NCBI GenBank assembly: GCA_013205245.1
Contig: JABMNH010000010.1
Coordinates: forward strand, 1 to 54,249
Source of the DNA: Flavobacteriales bacterium
GTDB taxonomy: Bacteria; Bacteroidota; Bacteroidia; Flavobacteriales; Flavobacteriaceae
Length of the DNA: 54,249 nucleotides
Reading direction: 5' to 3'
Positions 27,144 through 36,779 of the stretch are shown here, piece after piece. The translations under genes and the position numbers were made by a program. The notes beneath the pieces are model-generated. The model worked only from the letters and a program-made list of their open reading frames with translations, did not search any database and was not told the DNA's origin. The first letter of the stretch is position 1, and the number at the start of each line of letters is the position of its first letter.

Positions 27144-28931
27144 ATGGAAACAGCTTTGCTAAATAGCGTATACCTACCAAAAGATTTACGTCTTTTACCT
27201 CAAGATAAACTACCTCAATTAGCTAAAGAATTGCGTCAGTTTATTATTGATATAGTTGCTGTTAAAGAAGGACATTTAGGGGCGAGTTTGGGTGTTGTAG
27301 AATTGACAATTGCTTTGCATTATGTTTTTAACACACCCGAAGATTTATTGGTTTGGGATGTGGGACATCAAGCTTACGGACACAAAATTCTGACAGGGCG
27401 CAGAGATATTTTTCACACGAACAGACAATTAAATGGCTTAAGCGGATTTCCTAATAGAAGCGAAAGTATTTACGATACATTTGGGGTAGGTCATGCGTCA
27501 ACGTCTATTTCGGCGACTTTAGGAATGGCAATAGCATCGCAACTTAAAGGCGATTTTAATAAACAGCATATAGCCGTTATTGGAGATGCCAGTATAGCCG
27601 GAGGTATGGCTTTTGAAGGTTTAAATCACGCAGGTGTTACTGATGCCAATCTGTTGATTATTTTAAACGATAACACCATGGGAATTGACCCAAGTGTGGG
27701 GGCGTTAAAAAATTATTTAACCAATATTAAAACAGATAAAAGGGTGCGAAAGCACAACATTATTGAAGCTTTAAATTTTGACTATTCAGGGCCTATTGAT
27801 GGGCATGATTTGAATGCTGTCATTGCAGAATTAGAACGCTTAAAATCGGTTAAGGGACCTAAATTTTTACATGTGATTACCACAAAGGGTAAAGGCTTAC
27901 TAAATGCCGAGAAAGATCAAATAACCTATCATGCGCCGGGTAAATTCAATAATATAACAGGCGAACGGTTGCCTGCTATCAATGTTAATCAGCCACCAAA
28001 ATACCAAGATGTTTTTGGACTCACCTTGGTTGAATTGGCTAAAAAGAACACATCTATTATTGGTATAACCGCAGCCATGCCAACAGGTACATCGTTGAAA
28101 TATATGCTTAAAGAAATCCCCGAAAGGGCTTTTGATGTAGGTATTGCAGAGCAACATGCCGTAACTTTGGCGGCCGGAATGACCACTCAAGGTTTTAATG
28201 TGTTTTGTGCTATTTATTCTAGTTTTTTACAGCGCGCTTACGATCAGATTATTCATGATGTGGCATTGCAAAATTTACCTGTCATTTTTTGTATAGATCG
28301 TGCGGGTATTGTTGGCGAAGATGGCGCCACACATCATGGCGTTTTTGATTTGGCTTATTTAAGACTTATTCCGAATCTCGTAATTTTCGCCCCATTAAAT
28401 GCCAAAGATTTACGAAATATACTTTATACGGCACAATTGGGAGATTTAAAAAACCCTTTGGCCATTCGTTATCCTCGTGGGAATTGTAACACGCTTAACT
28501 GGCAAACTGATTTTGAGACAATCGATATGGGAAAAGGAGTTTGTCTTAAAGAAGGAAATGCGCTTGCAGTTTTGAGTATTGGTACTGTTGGCGCTCATGT
28601 ATCTCAAGCTATAGATACGATACCAACACATTTAAATCCAAAAGTAGCACATTACGATATGCGTTTTGTAAAACCTTTAGATACCGAACTTTTGGATCTT
28701 ATTTTTAAAAAACACACGGCTATAATTACTGTTGAAGATGGTGTGATAAAAGGCGGTTTTGGCTCTGCCGTTTTAGAATTTGCAAACACACATAAAAAGG
28801 AGGCAACTAAAGTCACTTGTTTGGGTGTTTCCGATGTGTTTGTCCATCACGGAAGTGTGTCAGAATTGTATCAACAAATAGGTCTTGATAGCGTTTCTAT
28901 TGCAGGTGAAATATTAAAATTATTAAGCTGA
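27144..28931 (+). CDS. dxs: 1-deoxy-D-xylulose-5-phosphate synthase
   Basis: First step of the non-mevalonate isoprenoid pathway: pyruvate plus glyceraldehyde 3-phosphate to DXP, using thiamine diphosphate. The 595-residue chain has the transketolase-like layout: GHLGASLGVVELTIALHYVF, VWDVGHQAYGHKILTGR near 70-87, the ThDP/Mg-binding region GDASIAGGMAFEGLNHAG ... LLIILNDNTMGI near 148-175, then the pyrimidine domain with FDVGIAEQHAVTLAAGM near 330-347 and the C-terminal transketolase domain. It is somewhat shorter than E. coli Dxs (620). It is divergent from tadA. Confidence 0.97.
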   Translation: METALLNSVYLPKDLRLLPQDKLPQLAKELRQFIIDIVAVKEGHLGASLGVVELTIALHYVFNTPEDLLVWDVGHQAYGHKILTGRRDIFHTNRQLNGLSGFPNRSESIYDTFGVGHASTSISATLGMAIASQLKGDFNKQHIAVIGDASIAGGMAFEGLNHAGVTDANLLIILNDNTMGIDPSVGALKNYLTNIKTDKRVRKHNIIEALNFDYSGPIDGHDLNAVIAELERLKSVKGPKFLHVITTKGKGLLNAEKDQITYHAPGKFNNITGERLPAINVNQPPKYQDVFGLTLVELAKKNTSIIGITAAMPTGTSLKYMLKEIPERAFDVGIAEQHAVTLAAGMTTQGFNVFCAIYSSFLQRAYDQIIHDVALQNLPVIFCIDRAGIVGEDGATHHGVFDLAYLRLIPNLVIFAPLNAKDLRNILYTAQLGDLKNPLAIRYPRGNCNTLNWQTDFETIDMGKGVCLKEGNALAVLSIGTVGAHVSQAIDTIPTHLNPKVAHYDMRFVKPLDTELLDLIFKKHTAIITVEDGVIKGGFGSAVLEFANTHKKEATKVTCLGVSDVFVHHGSVSELYQQIGLDSVSIAGEILKLLS

Positions 28932-28969
28932 TAGATACCTGTTTTTTACTATTGCAACAGCGGCTACAA

Positions 28970-29575
28970 TTAAATTAATAAGATAAAACTTAAAAGCATA
29001 CTTGAGGTGCCAATAATAAACCCTGCTATTAATTCTATAGGTTTGTGTGCTTTTAAAATGAGTCTGGCTGTGCCTAAAAGACCTGTTAAAAAAAATAAAA
29101 GCGCTATTAATCCAATTAAATTGAGGCTGTAATAATAGCTAATAAGTATTATAAAAGTAGTGAAACCACTAGCGCCAAGCACATGTAAACTTGTTTTAAA
29201 ATTTAAGAAGAGTAATAAATAAGTGATGCTTAAGGCTACAAAACCACCTATAAATATAAAACTTAGAAGTTGAAAATCTGCTAAGCGGTAAAGCCCTTTA
29301 CCCAATACCAAACTTATTGATAAAAAACACAATACAGGAATCCTACGTTCACGCGTTTCTTTAATTTCAAAACTAGATATTAAATGTATTTTTTTGAAGA
29401 AGACCAAAAGTAAAAGAGGCAATATATATGATCCAAAAAAAATAAAAAGTAAGATTATATAAATCTGATTTGAAGGAAAATAGGTGGGTGTGACAATAAA
29501 AAATAGCAATGTTGCTAAAGTGGGTATCAAAACCGGATGTAATGCAACAGATATGTATTTAGATAAATTATGCAA
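28970..29575 (-). CDS. Integral membrane protein resembling a degenerate PAP2 phosphatase
   Basis: A 201-residue protein with about six hydrophobic segments. Three places resemble the lipid phosphatase (PAP2) signature in the right order but altered: KETRERRIP (72-80) for KxxxxxxRP, SLHVLGASGF (129-138) for the PSGH motif with Phe in place of His, and RLILKAHKPIE (171-181) for RxxxxxHxxxD with Glu for Asp. This suggests a PAP2-related protein with doubtful catalysis. Its stop is 39 bases from dxs, tail to tail, and its ATG is 2 bases after rpoN, so it is probably in the rpoN transcript. The relationship is an inference from motifs only. Confidence 0.6.
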   Translation of the reverse strand: MHNLSKYISVALHPVLIPTLATLLFFIVTPTYFPSNQIYIILLFIFFGSYILPLLLLVFFKKIHLISSFEIKETRERRIPVLCFLSISLVLGKGLYRLADFQLLSFIFIGGFVALSITYLLLFLNFKTSLHVLGASGFTTFIILISYYYSLNLIGLIALLFFLTGLLGTARLILKAHKPIELIAGFIIGTSSMLLSFILLI

Positions 29576-29577
29576 GG

Positions 29578-31026
29578 CTAAAATTGTTTTCTTAAACGCG
29601 CTACAGGCAGCCCTAATTGTTCTCGGTATTTTGCAATGGTTCGACGCGCAATGGGATAGCCTTTTTCTTTGAGCAACGCGGCTAATTTATCGTCAGTATA
29701 AGGTTTTGATTTTATTTCTTTTTCGATAAAAGTTTGCAATATATTTTTAATTTCTTTGGTGGAAACATCATCGCCTTGATCATTTTTCATAGACTCCGAA
29801 AAGAATTCTTTTATCAATTTAGTACCATAAGGTGTATCAACATATTTGCTGTTGGCAACTCTAGAAATAGTAGAAATATCCATATGTACCTTTTCGGCAA
29901 TATCTTTAAGAATCATCGGTTTTAATTTGCGTTCATCGCCAGATAAAAAATAAGCTTCTTGATAGTGCATAATAGCAGTCATAGTAAGCAGTAAAGTTTG
30001 CTGACGTTGTTTTACAGCATCAATAAACCATTTAGCGGCATCTAATTTTTGTTTGACAAAAAAGACAGCTTCTTTTTGAGATTTACTTTTATTGGTTGAC
30101 TCTTGATAACCTTTAAGTAGGTTGTTATACTCGCGTGAGACATGCAATTCTGGAGCATTGCGGGCATTTAGAAATAAGTTTAAAACACCTTCTTCAATAT
30201 TTAAGGTAAAATCTGGGATGATTTGTTCAACAGTTTTTGAACTTCCCACATAATTACCACCTGGTTTGGGGTTTAATTTTTCTATTTCTTTGATGGCATC
30301 TCTCAGTTCATCTTCAGAAACTTCGTGTTTTAAAATAAGCTTGTTGTAATGTTTTTTTACAAACTGTTCAAAAGACACTTCTAATAATTTTATTGCCAAC
30401 AACCTTTCTTTTGTTTCTTTTTTGCGTTTTAATTGTAATATCAAACACTCTTTTAAATCGCGGGCGCCAACGCCAGCAGGATCTAATTGATGGATGATAT
30501 TTAAAATATCAAAGACTTCTTTACTTTCGGTAAAAATATTTTGCGAAAAGGCAAGATCGTCAATAATATCTTCGATAGGACGTCTTATATAACCGCTTTC
30601 GTCAATACTGCCTACTAAAAATTCGGCTATTAGGTATTCTTTATCAGTAAAACTGTAGGTGTTAAGCTGCTCTATTAAATGCTGGTTAAACGATTTCCCA
30701 GCGGCATAAGGAATGCTTTTTTCTTCGTCATCACTGCTGTAATTATTGGCATTTAATCTGTAACTCGGAATTTCGTCATCGCTTAAATACTCATCAACAT
30801 TTATATCTGTATCTATGGTTTCATTGCCAGAGTCGAATTCGTCATCATAATTATCATCTTCATTTACCTCATTTTCTTTACCAGTTTCTAGGGCCGGATT
30901 TTCTTCAATTTCTTGCTTTAATTTTTGTTCAAAAGCCTGCGTAGGCAATTGAATCATTTTCATCAACTGAATTTGCTGAGGTGATAATTTTTGTAATAAC
31001 CGTTGTTGTAAACTCTGTTTGAGCAT
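29578..31026 (-). CDS. rpoN: RNA polymerase sigma-54 factor
   Basis: Alternative sigma factor that needs enhancer-binding activators and recognises -24/-12 promoters. The 482-residue protein shows the Gln/Leu-rich region I (MLKQSLQQRLLQKLSPQQIQLM), an acidic region II (about 50-110, EDDNYDDEFDSGNE), the core-binding region III and the DNA-binding RpoN box ARRTIAKYREQLG near residues 460-473. All family parts are present. The PAP2-like gene follows it by 2 bases. No activator gene is in this window. Confidence 0.96.
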   Translation of the reverse strand: MLKQSLQQRLLQKLSPQQIQLMKMIQLPTQAFEQKLKQEIEENPALETGKENEVNEDDNYDDEFDSGNETIDTDINVDEYLSDDEIPSYRLNANNYSSDDEEKSIPYAAGKSFNQHLIEQLNTYSFTDKEYLIAEFLVGSIDESGYIRRPIEDIIDDLAFSQNIFTESKEVFDILNIIHQLDPAGVGARDLKECLILQLKRKKETKERLLAIKLLEVSFEQFVKKHYNKLILKHEVSEDELRDAIKEIEKLNPKPGGNYVGSSKTVEQIIPDFTLNIEEGVLNLFLNARNAPELHVSREYNNLLKGYQESTNKSKSQKEAVFFVKQKLDAAKWFIDAVKQRQQTLLLTMTAIMHYQEAYFLSGDERKLKPMILKDIAEKVHMDISTISRVANSKYVDTPYGTKLIKEFFSESMKNDQGDDVSTKEIKNILQTFIEKEIKSKPYTDDKLAALLKEKGYPIARRTIAKYREQLGLPVARLRKQF

Positions 31027-31180
31027 AGATAATAGGTGCTTAATAGTGGTAAAAATACAACTTTAGTTTAAATAAAAATTTCATTAAATCGAAAATCCGG
31101 AGGAAAGTTATGGGGGTATTTTGCAAATTTCATTTTGGATTTTGATCCAATACCCGAAATTTTATATTTTACCTCACCCA

Positions 31181-31200
31181 AAACTGCAAAAAAGCAGTTT
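31181..31200. repeat. Hairpin between rpoN and asnS
   Basis: Perfect 7-bp stem AAACTGC / GCAGTTT with a 6-base A loop, about 84 bases downstream of the asnS stop on the minus strand. It lacks a strong T run. It is followed by GC-rich sequence (31201-31240, GCGCTGCGCTGCATCGCGG) with no open frame and belongs to the same kind of dispersed intergenic element as the others. Confidence 0.45.
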
Positions 31201-31283
31201 CGACAGGTAAAAGCAGAAACAGCGCTGCGCTGCATCGCGGATTATTTATATTAAATACAGAAAGAATATCAGATAAAAGGCGC

Positions 31284-32717
31284 TTAAAATTCGGCGTTTT
31301 GAGGAAATCGTGGATAAGGAATAACATCTCTTATATTTCCCATACCTGTTGTAAATTGAACAAGACGTTCAAACCCAAGTCCAAAGCCACTGTGAACACA
31401 AGAGCCAAATTTACGAAGGTCTAAATACCACCACAATTCTTTTTCGTCTATGCCTAAAACTTTTATTTTTTCGAGCAAAACATCTAAACGTTCTTCACGT
31501 TGCGAACCACCTACAATTTCGCCGATACCTGGAAACAAGACATCCATAGCGCGAACTGTTTTACCATCATCATTTTGACGCATGTAAAAAGCTTTGATGT
31601 TGGCAGGGTAATCAAATAAAATAACAGGACATTTAAAGTGTTTTTCTACCAAAAAACGTTCGTGTTCGCTTTGTAAATCGGCACCCCATTCGTTAATCGG
31701 GAATTTAAATTTTTTCTTTTTATTGGGTTTGGAGTTTCTTAAAATATCAATAGCTTCGGTATAGCTAACGCGTTTAAAATTATTATCTACTACAAAACGC
31801 AATTTATCAAGCAACGACATTTCGCTACGTTCATTGGCTGGTTTATTTTTTTCTTCATCAGCTAAACGTTGTTCTAAAAAGGCCAAATCGTCTTTACAAT
31901 TTTCTAGTACATATTTTATGGTGTATTGAATAAAATCTTGAGCCAAATCCATATTGTCTTCTAAATCGTTAAAAGCAACCTCGGGTTCTATCATCCAAAA
32001 CTCAGCCAAATGGCGTGTGGTGTTAGAATTTTCTGCTCTAAAAGTGGGGCCAAAAGTATAGACTTTGCCCAAGCCCATGGCGTAGGTTTCAGCTTCAAGC
32101 TGACCAGATACCGTTAAGTTGGTCTCTTTTCCAAAAAAATCTTTTGTATAATCAATCTTACCATCTTCCGTAAGAGGTGGGTTTTTACTATCCAGATTGG
32201 TTACTTTAAACATTTCGCCTGCGCCTTCGGCGTCAGATCCAGTAATTATTGGGGCATTAAAATAGTAAAATCCGTTTTGAGTAAAGTATTGATGAACCGC
32301 AAAAGACAAGGCAGAACGGACACGCATAATAGCGCTGAATGTATTGGTGCGAATACGCAAATGTGCATTTTCTCTTAAAAATTCTAAGCTGTGTTTTTTT
32401 GGTTGTATCGGATATACTTCAGGATTACAATCGCCTAAAATGGTTAATTCGGATACCTGAATTTCAAATTTTTGGCCTTTCCCTAAACTTTCAATCAATG
32501 TGCCTTTTACATTGATGGCAGCACCAGTTGTAATGCGTTTTAAAGTCGATTCGTCAAGATTATCAAAATCTAAAACACATTGTATATTATTGAGGGTAGA
32601 ACCATCGTTTAAAGCAATAAACCTATTGCTTCTAAAAGTTCTCACCCATCCGTTTACGTTAATAGTTTGTAATAAATCTGTCCCTTTTAATAAGGTAGCA
32701 ACATCGTATTTTGTCAT
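31284..32717 (-). CDS. asnS: Asparaginyl-tRNA synthetase
   Basis: Charges tRNA-Asn. The chain has an N-terminal OB-fold (NVNGWVRTFRSNRFIALNDGS, about 20-40), then a class II catalytic core. Visible markers are SGQLEAETYAMGLGKVYTFGPTFRAENSNTTRHLAEFWMIEPE (about 210-250, motif 2 region) and the C-terminal GFGLGFERLVQFTTGMGNIRDVIPYPR motif 3. This distinguishes it from the longer aspS. Two ATG codons are 6 bases apart (32723 and 32717); the downstream MTKYDVATLLKG is preferred, giving 477 residues. A -7 motif TATCTTTG lies upstream at 32738-32745. Confidence 0.96.
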   Translation of the reverse strand: MTKYDVATLLKGTDLLQTINVNGWVRTFRSNRFIALNDGSTLNNIQCVLDFDNLDESTLKRITTGAAINVKGTLIESLGKGQKFEIQVSELTILGDCNPEVYPIQPKKHSLEFLRENAHLRIRTNTFSAIMRVRSALSFAVHQYFTQNGFYYFNAPIITGSDAEGAGEMFKVTNLDSKNPPLTEDGKIDYTKDFFGKETNLTVSGQLEAETYAMGLGKVYTFGPTFRAENSNTTRHLAEFWMIEPEVAFNDLEDNMDLAQDFIQYTIKYVLENCKDDLAFLEQRLADEEKNKPANERSEMSLLDKLRFVVDNNFKRVSYTEAIDILRNSKPNKKKKFKFPINEWGADLQSEHERFLVEKHFKCPVILFDYPANIKAFYMRQNDDGKTVRAMDVLFPGIGEIVGGSQREERLDVLLEKIKVLGIDEKELWWYLDLRKFGSCVHSGFGLGFERLVQFTTGMGNIRDVIPYPRFPQNAEF

Positions 32718-32737
32718 CTTCATAATTTTATAAGTCG

Positions 32738-32745
32738 CAAAGATA
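32738..32745 (-). promoter_or_regulatory. Candidate -7 element for asnS
   Basis: Minus strand TATCTTTG, a full TAnnTTTG match, 20 bases before the preferred ATG. No -33 at 19 bases. Confidence 0.45.
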
Positions 32746-32913
32746 CCAAACCTTATAAAAATAAGTTAATCTTTAATAAAAGAAAAAAAGCATAAAAAAT
32801 TGATATCGTTGTTTAAATCACTTCCCAAGTCAAATTTAAAGATAAAACTATTTCGTCCAAAATTTTTTTGTTTTAAAAATCAACTTCCTATTAGGAATAT
32901 TACTATTCATCTA

Positions 32914-33414
32914 TTACTTAGAAGACAAATTTGTTGGTACTGTATTTTTTCTTGTACATTCATAAATCATTGGGATAATATAATATTTAGTGATTTCTTT
33001 ATAACCCTCTAAAGAATATGTACCAGAATCATCTTTAATTTTCACTTTTTCAAGTAGAAAAATTTTCTTCTTTAAGCTTAACTCATTATGTATTTCCCAC
33101 CACTTTTTATTTTCAGATAAGCTTAATATTGTTTTATATTTAATTGAATCAGTTGTGACTTTTTTTCTTAATTGTTTTAAATCAAGAAAAATATCATTAC
33201 CATTTTCATCCAAACCCATATAATTCGATATTCTAAATTGGAAATAATCTAAAATAAATCGTTTATCCTTACTTTTAATAGAAAAACCAACAGAAATATT
33301 GTTGTGAGTTTTGATAAAAAAAGGTTTTTCAATTAATAAATATAAGGAGTTATCCTGACTAGTAGTTATTTGAGTTATTGATAAAAATATGAGTGATATT
33401 ATAATTTTTTTCAT
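32914..33414 (-). CDS. Small secreted protein of unknown function
   Basis: A 166-residue protein with a cleavable signal (MKKIIISLIFLSITQITTSQ, cut probably before Asp) and no recognised domain. The mature part is rich in Lys, Ile and Ser with alternating strand-like patterns. It is more AT-rich than its neighbours, with a high density of AAA and ATA codons. It lies between rmlA and asnS, which are on the same strand, with about 70 and 190 bases of gap; the 190-base gap (32724-32913) holds no other gene, only AT-rich sequence. Confidence 0.6.
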   Translation of the reverse strand: MKKIIISLIFLSITQITTSQDNSLYLLIEKPFFIKTHNNISVGFSIKSKDKRFILDYFQFRISNYMGLDENGNDIFLDLKQLRKKVTTDSIKYKTILSLSENKKWWEIHNELSLKKKIFLLEKVKIKDDSGTYSLEGYKEITKYYIIPMIYECTRKNTVPTNLSSK

Positions 33415-33482
33415 TGTCTCTATTTACATATATTGGTGTATTTTGTTCTTGCAGATGATTAAGAATTAAAAACGGAAATGTT

Positions 33483-34343
33483 TTATTTTATTAACCCCAT
33501 TAAATATTGCCCATAACCACTTTTAAGAAGCGGCTCTGCAATGGTTTTTAATTGTTCTGAATCTATAAACCCATTTTTATAGGCAATTTCTTCTATACAA
33601 CCAATTTTTAAACCTTGACGTTCTTCAATAACTTGAACAAATTGAGAGGCCTGATTTAGCGAGTTAAAAGTACCCGTATCTAACCAAGCTGTACCGCGTG
33701 TTAATGTGCGCACTTTTAAATCTCCTTGACGGAGGTAATGTTTGTTGATATCAGTAATTTCGTATTCGCCACGGGTGCTAGGCTCTAAATTTTTAGCAAT
33801 ATTAACAACAGAATTGTCGTAAAAATAAATACCCGGAACGGCGTAATTAGATTTGGGTTTTTCAGGTTTTTCTTCTATAGAAATCACCTTATTGGTTTTG
33901 TCAAATTCTACCACACCATAACGTTCGGGGTCGCTTACGTGATAGGCAAAAACAATACCGCCATCGGGATTTGTAGCACTGCGTAAAATTTCTTCCAAAC
34001 CAGTTCCGTAAAAAATATTATCGCCTAAAACCAAAGCAACTTTATCATCTTTTATAAAATCTGCACCTAAAACAAAAGCCTGCGCCAAACCGTTTGGCAC
34101 TTCCTGTGCTTTGTAACTAAATTGGCATCCAATACGGCTGCCATCGCCCAAAAGGCGTTCAAAAAGCGGTAAATCGTGAGGTGTAGAAATAATTAATATT
34201 TCTTTTATACCCGCCAAAAGCAAAATTGACAATGGATAATAAACCATGGGCTTATCATAAATAGGCATTAATTGTTTGCTAATTCCTAGCGTTATTGGGT
34301 GTAATCTGGTGCCACTACCGCCGGCAAGTATGATTCCTTTCAT
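33483..34343 (-). CDS. rfbA: Glucose-1-phosphate thymidylyltransferase
   Basis: Makes dTDP-glucose from glucose 1-phosphate and dTTP, the first step towards dTDP-rhamnose for surface polysaccharides. The 286-residue enzyme has the nucleotide-binding start [20 protein letters not shown], the [16 protein letters not shown] motif, [11 protein letters not shown] with the metal-binding Asp, and [20 protein letters not shown]. The other rml/rfb genes are not adjacent, which is unusual; here it follows the RND-type exporter gene by 1 base and is likely co-transcribed with it. Confidence 0.95.
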   Translation of the reverse strand: MKGIILAGGSGTRLHPITLGISKQLMPIYDKPMVYYPLSILLLAGIKEILIISTPHDLPLFERLLGDGSRIGCQFSYKAQEVPNGLAQAFVLGADFIKDDKVALVLGDNIFYGTGLEEILRSATNPDGGIVFAYHVSDPERYGVVEFDKTNKVISIEEKPEKPKSNYAVPGIYFYDNSVVNIAKNLEPSTRGEYEITDINKHYLRQGDLKVRTLTRGTAWLDTGTFNSLNQASQFVQVIEERQGLKIGCIEEIAYKNGFIDSEQLKTIAEPLLKSGYGQYLMGLIK

Positions 34344-34344
34344 A

Positions 34345-36711
34345 TTAATTGTCGTCTTCTTGATTTATAATTTCGATTGATGGTTCTTTAAGCACCTTTT
34401 TATTCGCAATATTTTGATCTAAAGATAATAATAATGAGGGTAATAAAACAAGATTTGATACCATGGCGAATAATAAAGTGATAGATACCAATCCGCCTAA
34501 AGCGATGGTGCCACCAAAACTAGAGGCTGTAAATACTAAAAAGCCAAAGAATAAAACTATTGACGTGTAAAACATACTCACCCCAGTTTCTCTTAAAGCC
34601 AAATAAACCGATTTTTTAATCTTCCAATTATTGGCTTGTAATTCTTGCCTGTATTTTGCCAGAAAGTGAATGGTATCATCTACAGAAATACCAAAGGCAA
34701 TACTAAAAACCAAAATGGTTGATGGCTTTATAGGGACACCAATATAACCCATAATACCCGCCGTCATTAGAAGTGGAAGCATATTGGGAATAATAGAAAT
34801 TAAAATCATTCTAAAAGAACGGAACATCCACGCCATAAATAAGGCGATTAATAATATGGCCAAGCTTAAAGAAATAATCAAGTTTTTGGTTAAATATTTA
34901 GTGCCTTTTAAAAACAATAAAGCCTTGCCTGTATACGTAATTTCGTATTTGTCTTTCGGAAAAACTTTGTCTATACGTTCTTCTAACCGCTCTTCGATAC
35001 GGCTCATTTTTTCTGTGCCAATATCTTTCATAAAGGTTGTTAGTCTGGCATAACGTCCTGTTGAATCGACAAAGTTTTTAAGCAAGTCTGAATTGGTATT
35101 AGAGTTCTTAGTATAGGCTAAAATAAAATTCTTTTCTTGCGATGTTGGGAGGCTGTAATATTTAGGATTTCCGTTATAAAAAGCTTGTTTAGAATATTTT
35201 ACTAAATTTAAAATGGAAATTGATTTTGATAATGACGGAATTTCATCAATAGTTTCATCAAGTTTTTCTATCCGCTTAAGCGTAGAAAGTTGGGTTACAC
35301 CTTTACTTTTTTTGGTGTCAATCATTATTTCTAAAGGCATAATACCACCAAATTCTTCTTCAAAAAACACAATGTCTTTATAAAAGGGTTCGCCTTTAGG
35401 CATATCGTCTATCAAACTACCCGAAACCTGAATCAAATAAATACCTATCATACTCACAATAACGATGACAAGTGTTGCGGCATAAACAGCAAATCTATGA
35501 AAGCGTACGGCATTTTCTAAAGCAAGCACAATTTTTTCTATCCAACGTTTTTCAAGATGTTTTAAATGCTTGTCTTTAGGGATGGGCATAAAACTGTAAA
35601 TAATGGGAATGAGTAACAATGACAATACAAAAATGGCCATTATATTTATGGATGCAATAATACCAAACTCTTTTAAAATCTGACTTTTAGTAAAAATAAA
35701 AGTAGCAAAACCAGAGGCCGTTGTTACATTTGTCATTAAAGTGGCATTGCCAATTTTTGAGATAACACGTTTTAATGATTTGGCTTTATTGCCATGATTT
35801 TTTATCTCTTGCTGATATTTATTTATCAGAAATATGGCATTTGGAACGCCAATAACAATTATTAAAGGCGGTATTAAAGCTGTTAAAACAGTAACTTCAT
35901 ATTGAAAGGCACCAATGATACCAAAGGCCCACATAACACCAATACTCACAACTGTCATGGCTATAAATGTGGCGCGAAACGATCTAAAGAAAAAGAAAAA
36001 GATTAAGGCTGTAACACCAAAAGCAAGGACTACAAAAGTACCAATTTCGTCAACAATACTTTTGGCATTCATCGTCCTGATATAAGGCATTCCAGACACA
36101 TAAACTTTTAAGTTATTGTCTTTTTCGAAAGACGCAATAATAGGATTGAGTTGGTTTAAAACAAAGTCTTTTCGCGCTGACGTATTGACAATATCTTTTT
36201 TAAGATAGATAAGCGTGCGGATGGTTTTACCTTTTTTATTATATAAAAAATTATCAAAAAAAGGCAAATCTTGAAAAAGAACATCCGTTATTTTATGGAC
36301 ATCTTCATTGGTTTTGGGGTCTTTATCGTATAAAGGCTCAACTACAAAACGTTTGTGAGCGACGTCTTTTTTAAGTTTTTTAATATCACCAAGAGAGAAT
36401 GTAAAATCGACTGCTTTAAAGGAATCTAATTTTTTTGAAAGAGTATTCCAATTGTTAAACTTTGTAGGTGTAAAAAACGACGAATCTTTGACAGCAAGAA
36501 TAATTAAATTGCCTTCTTCGCCAAATATTTTTAAAAACTTATCGTATTTTAAAGAAGCCGGATGGTCTGAAGGCAACATATTGGCCTCAGTATTCGATAT
36601 TTGTATGTACTTTGTTTGGGTAAGAAGGGCTGCTGTTGCCCCTGCAATTAATAACAGAATGAGGATTCTGTTTTTTAAGATTATTCGCGATACAATGCCC
36701 CAAAACCCCAT
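34345..36711 (-). CDS. RND-superfamily (MMPL/SSD-type) exporter
   Basis: A 788-residue inner-membrane protein of the RND superfamily, in the MMPL-like group (COG1033-type exporters). It has two repeats, each with a membrane segment, a large periplasmic domain (about 40-210 and 440-610) and a bundle of five membrane segments. The helix with [17 protein letters not shown] in repeat one and [20 protein letters not shown] in repeat two carries the typical charged residues (Asp681-Asp682 region). Members move lipids, hopanoids or drugs; here the cargo is unknown. A -7 motif TAACTTTG is on the minus strand at 36733-36740. It overlaps operon-wise with rfbA (1-base gap). Confidence 0.88.
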   Translation of the reverse strand: MGFWGIVSRIILKNRILILLLIAGATAALLTQTKYIQISNTEANMLPSDHPASLKYDKFLKIFGEEGNLIILAVKDSSFFTPTKFNNWNTLSKKLDSFKAVDFTFSLGDIKKLKKDVAHKRFVVEPLYDKDPKTNEDVHKITDVLFQDLPFFDNFLYNKKGKTIRTLIYLKKDIVNTSARKDFVLNQLNPIIASFEKDNNLKVYVSGMPYIRTMNAKSIVDEIGTFVVLAFGVTALIFFFFFRSFRATFIAMTVVSIGVMWAFGIIGAFQYEVTVLTALIPPLIIVIGVPNAIFLINKYQQEIKNHGNKAKSLKRVISKIGNATLMTNVTTASGFATFIFTKSQILKEFGIIASINIMAIFVLSLLLIPIIYSFMPIPKDKHLKHLEKRWIEKIVLALENAVRFHRFAVYAATLVIVIVSMIGIYLIQVSGSLIDDMPKGEPFYKDIVFFEEEFGGIMPLEIMIDTKKSKGVTQLSTLKRIEKLDETIDEIPSLSKSISILNLVKYSKQAFYNGNPKYYSLPTSQEKNFILAYTKNSNTNSDLLKNFVDSTGRYARLTTFMKDIGTEKMSRIEERLEERIDKVFPKDKYEITYTGKALLFLKGTKYLTKNLIISLSLAILLIALFMAWMFRSFRMILISIIPNMLPLLMTAGIMGYIGVPIKPSTILVFSIAFGISVDDTIHFLAKYRQELQANNWKIKKSVYLALRETGVSMFYTSIVLFFGFLVFTASSFGGTIALGGLVSITLLFAMVSNLVLLPSLLLSLDQNIANKKVLKEPSIEIINQEDDN

Positions 36712-36732
36712 ATAGGTTAAAATTTAGTTGCG

Positions 36733-36740
36733 CAAAGTTA
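36733..36740 (-). promoter_or_regulatory. Candidate -7 element for the RND exporter-rfbA operon
   Basis: Minus strand TAACTTTG fits TAnnTTTG and lies 21 bases before the exporter ATG. No -33 at 19 bases. Confidence 0.4.
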
Positions 36741-36779
36741 ATAAATCCTATTTTGTTATTGCTGTTCTTTATAAGTTTA

